Assembly (NCBI GenBank): GCA_013398615.1 | Contig: VZSR01003806.1 | Coordinates: 19,902,788 to 19,966,787, forward strand | Direction of reading: 5' to 3' | DNA: 64,000 bases | Source of the DNA: Brachypodius melanocephalos | Taxonomy: Eukaryota; Chordata; Aves; Passeriformes; Pycnonotidae | In this document: in pieces, positions 59,887-64,000 of the stretch | Layout of the letters: the number at the start of each line of letters is the position of its first letter | Numbering within the stretch: position 1 is the stretch's first letter | The notes under the pieces: generated by a model | The model's input: the letters and a program-made list of their open reading frames with translations, nothing else | Told to the model about the DNA's origin: nothing | Database searches by the model: none | Program-made: the position numbers and the translations under genes

Positions 59887-60974
59887 CCTCTTATTTAATA
59901 TTTCTGATTTCCTTCATGACTAAGCAAAGCAGTTTTCAAGCCTCATAAAAAACTTCGCTGCCTGTGCCTCCTCCCTTACACTGGCCTCACTTTCTTGCTT
60001 TCATCTCTTTTTTTTCCCCCTCGGGTCATATGCCTATATGCAGGAAAGCACAGATAGGGCTGAGTAAAAATGTCTTTTATACCTGAAATATATAAGAAGC
60101 CCTTAGACTCAACACTGTGTCTAAATATACCTGAAAAAGCTGGGCTTATTCAGCTCTCCTCTAAGGTGATTGAGACATGTGAGTCTCCAGCTGAGCGTGT
60201 TAAGCTCTGCAGTGACCACACTTCCAAATATTTTATTTGCAACGTGTTAAGGTTTCTTCAGCAAGTGCTCTATTGTTATTGCCAGGAAAATGCTGACATA
60301 TATTTTATGTAGCACATCAGATGTGATCCAGACTCACTTTGCAGAGCTGAGTAGCATTGCTACGGCCAATTGTTCGACACAGCATTTTGCTGCGTTTCCT
60401 GACATGCTTAATAAAGATATTTTCATGATTCTGAAGGCAGCCTGAATGCCATTAACTGCTGGCTTTCTGAGGAAGCACAAATGCAGCTCCTAATGCCAGG
60501 CTCTGCAGGTTTGGCTCAGCAGTCATCAGGTACCACTCCAGAGCATGGGAAAATTGAAATAAAAAGCACCTTGGCTGGTTGGAGTCACCTCAGCTGCAAC
60601 TTTCTGTCCTGCAGATTGATCTCATCCATGGATTAGGGTAAGGCAGAGCTGAGGGTGTTTTCTCTGGGATGGGGATGAGGTAGTTGAGTATTCTGGCACA
60701 CAGGAGACCTGGCAGAGGATCTAAGGAAAACGTCTCTGTCAGCCTGTATCACGGTCCCTGTGACATCCATGTGTTGTCTTGGCAGAGTCCAGAGTCTGTA
60801 GATGTGCTGACCTTGCAGCCAGAACAGGAATTTGTTATTCCAGTAGAGCTGGGCCTTGTCATCACCACTGTATCTTGGATTTAGTATTTTTTTACTTATA
60901 GTCCACAGTGGATCTATGGGGTGGGAGGAAAGCAGGAAACCTACAGAGGAGTTGTACCTGGAGGTAAATCCTAG

Positions 60975-61371
60975 AGGGAAGGAGCACCCCTTCCATTGGG
61001 ATTGTTCATCCTGGAGAGGAGAAGGTTCTGGGGTGACCTTATTGACCCCTTAAGAGGGGACCCCACAAGAAAGATGGAGAGAGACTATTTACTGTGGCCT
61101 GGCAAGGGGGAATGGTTTCAAAATAAAAGAGAGTAGGTTTAAAATGGATATGAGGAAAAAAATCTTCTTCCATGTGAGGGTGGTGAGGCCCTGGCACAGG
61201 GTGCCCAGAGAAGCTGTGGCTGCCCCTGGATCCCTGGAATTGTCCAAGGCCAGGCTGGATGGGACTTGGAGCAACCTGGGATAGAGGAAGGTGGCCCTGC
61301 CCATGGCAGGGGGTGGGATGAGAGGATCTATAAAGGCCCTTTCCAATCCAAACCATTCTATAATTCCATGG
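60975..61371 (+). mobile_element. CR1 LINE 3' copy, about 400 bp
   Basis: TTCATCCTGGAGAGGAGAAG to CCATTCTATAATTCCATGG. Confidence 0.88.
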
Positions 61372-62363
61372 TTGATTATCTGGTACCTGATTTTCTGTGT
61401 GGTTTTGATGTGCTGGGAGAAAATAGTCTGGTGGTTGTATTTTAAGGGATGGTGTTGATGGACACAAGGTGATTCAGGATGTCTGTGATCACTTAGGAAA
61501 GTGCTGAACATCCCTGTGGGAAGGGAACAGGCTCACAGCACATCCCTTCCCACAGAGGAAGTATCTTGTCCTCAGGAAAAAACAGTTTTTTCCAATGTTT
61601 TGTGTTTTTCTGCTCTGCATGTAAAGCTGAGGAATTCTCACTAGAAAAAAATCCAGAAATGTTCGTGTTTAGCTTTTGCCACCCTGAAGACTGCAGGAGA
61701 GGAATGAAGAGTCTTGTCTCATGATAGAGGTGTCCTTTTTGGCAGTGTGGGCTTTAAAGAAAGCCAGAAGTACAGGAGGAGGATGGAGGCCAAGAGGAGG
61801 AGGTGGGATCTTCCGTGCTCCCTTCACAGATTCCAAGGATGCCCCAGTTTGGTGGAGAAACTGAAGCAGGGGGTGGCAGAGAGTTGATTTGCTGCTCTGC
61901 ATGGATCTGAACAGCTTCTGAGCAGCTTAAAATAAGCACTTGGAAGGTATCGTGTTCCTGAGGAGGTAAATGGTGAGGGAATCAGAAGCTGGAGCGTGGG
62001 GAAGGATACATGACAGAGCTGAGCCCAAGATCTGGGGCAGAGAGAGCTGGAATGGGAAAGTCCTGAAAGTGTCTGTACTGTGGCAAAGAAGCCAGAAGAA
62101 GAGGGTGTTGTGGTCAAGTGAAATAAAAAGATGCCTAAAGTGTGCCACTTTCATTGAGTTTTCCTCAAATTTTGCACAGCAGGGTGCCTAAGAAGAAATA
62201 GCGGTTGTATTTATGCTACTTTCTAAAAAACTTCAGGGAAAACATTATTAGTGTTTTCCGTAGTAATCTTTAGCTTCTTTTCCTGATGTCCTGAATTATG
62301 AAATCAGAGCATCCGAATCATGGAAAAGCAGAGCATAAAGCACTGGATAATTAGGCTCTTCTT

Positions 62364-62585
62364 TTAGATTTAGATTGAGTATTAGGAAGGAATTTTTCCC
62401 TTTCAGGATGGAGAAACACTGGCAAAGGCTGCCCAGAGAAGCTGTGGCTGCTCCATCCCTGGAAGTGTCCAAGGCCAGGTTGGACAGGGCTTGGAGCAAC
62501 CTGGGACAGTGGAACCCATTGCAGAGGTTGGAATGGGATGGGCTTTAAGGTCCCTTCCAACCCAAACCGTTCTGTGATTCTGTGA
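62364..62585 (+). mobile_element. CR1 LINE 3' fragment
   Basis: GATTTAGATTGAGTATTAGG to CCGTTCTGTGATTCTGTG. The CTGCCCCTGGATCCC part is shortened to CTGCTCCATCCC. Confidence 0.88.
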
Positions 62586-62837
62586 AATTATTTGATCCTT
62601 ATTGTGGTGTTCTCCATGTGTGCAGGAGACACAGAGCCTGCCTCTGTGGTAACTTATGAATTTGACCCATTTCAGCTAGAGTTTTCAGTGCAGATTTTTC
62701 AGATCACAAATGGTTGCTGGGTCCTTGAAAACAAAGGGGAGAGAAAAACCTATTACAGGTCCAGTGGATTAAAAGCTGCCACATTTGTGAGAGTCCGTCA
62801 GTGAGTTTACCAGGACACACCAATTATTCCAGTTAAC

Positions 62838-62910
62838 AAGGTGGGGATCAGTCACAGGTTGGACTCCATGATCTCAGAGTTCTTTTCCGACCTAAATGAT
62901 TCTGTGATTA
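62838..62910 (+). mobile_element. CR1 LINE 3' terminus, third subfamily
   Basis: GGTTGGACTCCATGATCTCA, CTTTTCCGACCTAAATGATT, tail. Confidence 0.75.
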
Positions 62911-63489
62911 TTTTTCACCAAGTTCATCACCCTTCTGCACCTATCTCTGTCCATCTCCAAGGAAATTTCCTCTTTCTCAAGTAAACCTTTGGGAGAAGTG
63001 ATGCCACAATCTGATCCCAGGGCTCTTTTCCTCCTGCAGCTGCCGATCCCAGCTCAGGCTCCCGGCACTACGGGAGGGGGTGTGATAGATCTCCACGTGT
63101 TCCCTGGATCTATGGGAGCTCTGTGTGTTGGCCTGGTTACGGAGATTTTGTTCGATTGTGTTGGTTTAACTCAGTGGGAGGTTATTTGAGAAGGAAATGA
63201 AAGGCTCAATGAACAGTGAATGCTTGAAGAGGTGTTAAGAGGAAATTCCAGGCGTCTAAGCTTTAGGTTCTTTTGTTTTAGGAGGGTTTTTTGGCTGCCT
63301 TTTCAGCCGGTCAGGTTCTGAGCAGTGCAGGAGTGGGTCTGCAAGCACAGAGGAAGGGATAACTCCTACAGGAGTGAGAAAATCCAAGGGGCTCTAGAGG
63401 AGTTTGTGCAGAGAGGACCTGGGAGTCACAACATTTATGGACAGGAGAGTAGATATAGGAGACATTTTTTATGCTGAAGGTTGTGAAAC

Positions 63490-63642
63490 ACCGACACCAT
63501 GGGTGCCCCATCCCTGCAAAAATTCAAGTTCAAATTGGATAGAGCCCTAAGCAAGTTTATATCCCTGCCCATGGCAGGGGAGGTTGACACAGAGATCTTC
63601 AAAGTTCCCTTCCAACCCAGCCCATTCCATGATTCTGTGAAG
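63490..63642 (+). mobile_element. CR1 LINE 3' fragment
   Basis: GTGCCCCATCCCTGCAAAAA to CCATTCCATGATTCTGTGAA. Strongly diverged in the first half. Confidence 0.8.
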
Positions 63643-64000
63643 AGTTTTTACCTGCCTCAGTTGCTGCAGAGGATGATTTATGTCAGAACTGTTTGGTAGC
63701 AGGACAGGACTTGATAACAGGCAGCCTTGTTCTCACCACTGGGAGAAGTTATTCTATAAATCAGTTTTATCACCGAGGAGGGTTTCTGGAGGCCAGAATT
63801 CAGCAGGACAGGTCACAGCCTGGGCTGTCACATCCCTGGCCTGTGCTGGGGATGGGAGAACTCTGGGCAAGTGGGGACAGCCAGGTGTAAGTGAGAGCGT
63901 TCAGAGGGGCGTATAATGCTCTGTGTCACGATGTTGGAGACAAGCTCTTACACAGACAGAAATTATCTGGAATTGTGATCATCTTAAGTGAAAAAGGAAG

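Larger units (their letters stand above)
35538..64000 (+). other. XKR6 intron 1, 5' part
   Basis: The intron opens with GTAAGG and runs out of the window. I looked for the expected start of exon 2 (YIRTMYLG...) in all frames of the longer open stretches and did not find it. The human gene also has a very long first intron. Contents are the minisatellite at 35.7-36.7 kb, CR1 pieces, one LTR-like insertion and unique AT-rich sequence. Unique blocks longer than 1 kb lie at 37.0-43.5, 43.8-45.8, 46.1-47.3, 48.3-50.6, 52.9-54.1, 56.8-59.7 and 59.9-61.0 kb. I recognise no exon, tRNA or other RNA gene in any of them. Confidence 0.75.

Noticed and set aside
35538..64000. Search for XKR6 exon 2 or a microRNA in the intron
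   Set aside because: No open stretch matches the expected continuation after QVWR, and I found no convincing hairpin precursor by eye.
1..64000. CRISPR array, prokaryotic operon, viral genome or rRNA/tRNA cluster
   Set aside because: No spaced identical repeats, no ribosome-binding sites and no compact gene arrangement; the sequence is avian throughout.

Overview
The window reads as a bird nuclear genome. Coding exons are few and widely spaced, and introns have GT/AG boundaries. About 45 fragments of CR1, the typical avian LINE, are scattered through it; most still carry the short 3' tail repeat ATTCTRTG. The species cannot be named from the sequence, and I see no bacterial, phage or CRISPR content.

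Region 1 (1-6.6 kb) holds two small two-exon genes in tandem on the + strand, at 1708-3204 and 5859-6488. Each has a TATA box about 100 bp upstream of the ATG, a 58-nt first coding exon for a signal peptide, a phase-1 intron, a second exon for the whole six-cysteine mature peptide, and a poly(A) signal. The cysteine spacings are C-x5-C-x3-C-x11-C-x3-CC and C-x3-C-x3-C-x11-C-x4-CC. The first is the gallin-type ovodefensin pattern. The second fits the alternative spacing class of the same egg-defence family. They are therefore probably two secreted antimicrobial peptides of the oviduct or egg white, with different disulfide-loop geometry.

Region 2 (6.6-34.4 kb) has no gene I can support. It is unique sequence broken up by CR1 fragments, mostly on the + strand, plus a long AT microsatellite. 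Five CR1 pieces lie almost end to end at 33.0-34.4 kb, directly against the next CpG island.

Region 3 (34.4-35.6 kb) is a CpG island containing exon 1 of XKR6 on the + strand (CDS 34813-35537). It encodes the Gly/Ala-rich N-terminus, a Cys-rich segment and the first two membrane spans, and ends at a clean GTAAGG donor.

Region 4 (35.5-64 kb) is the 5' part of XKR6 intron 1; no later XKR6 exon is present. It starts with about 1 kb of 33-bp minisatellite, followed by a looser repeat of about 150 bp. A CR1-free stretch follows to 43.5 kb, and then a CR1-rich part. That part includes a 737-bp LTR-like insertion that splits one CR1 copy, and a 65-bp internally deleted relative of it 2.2 kb downstream.

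The ovodefensins and XKR6 are neighbours by conserved synteny rather than by function. From memory, bird defensin genes and XKR6 share a chromosome block (chicken chromosome 3, matching human 8p23). The most interesting biology is the paired ovodefensins with different cysteine spacing.
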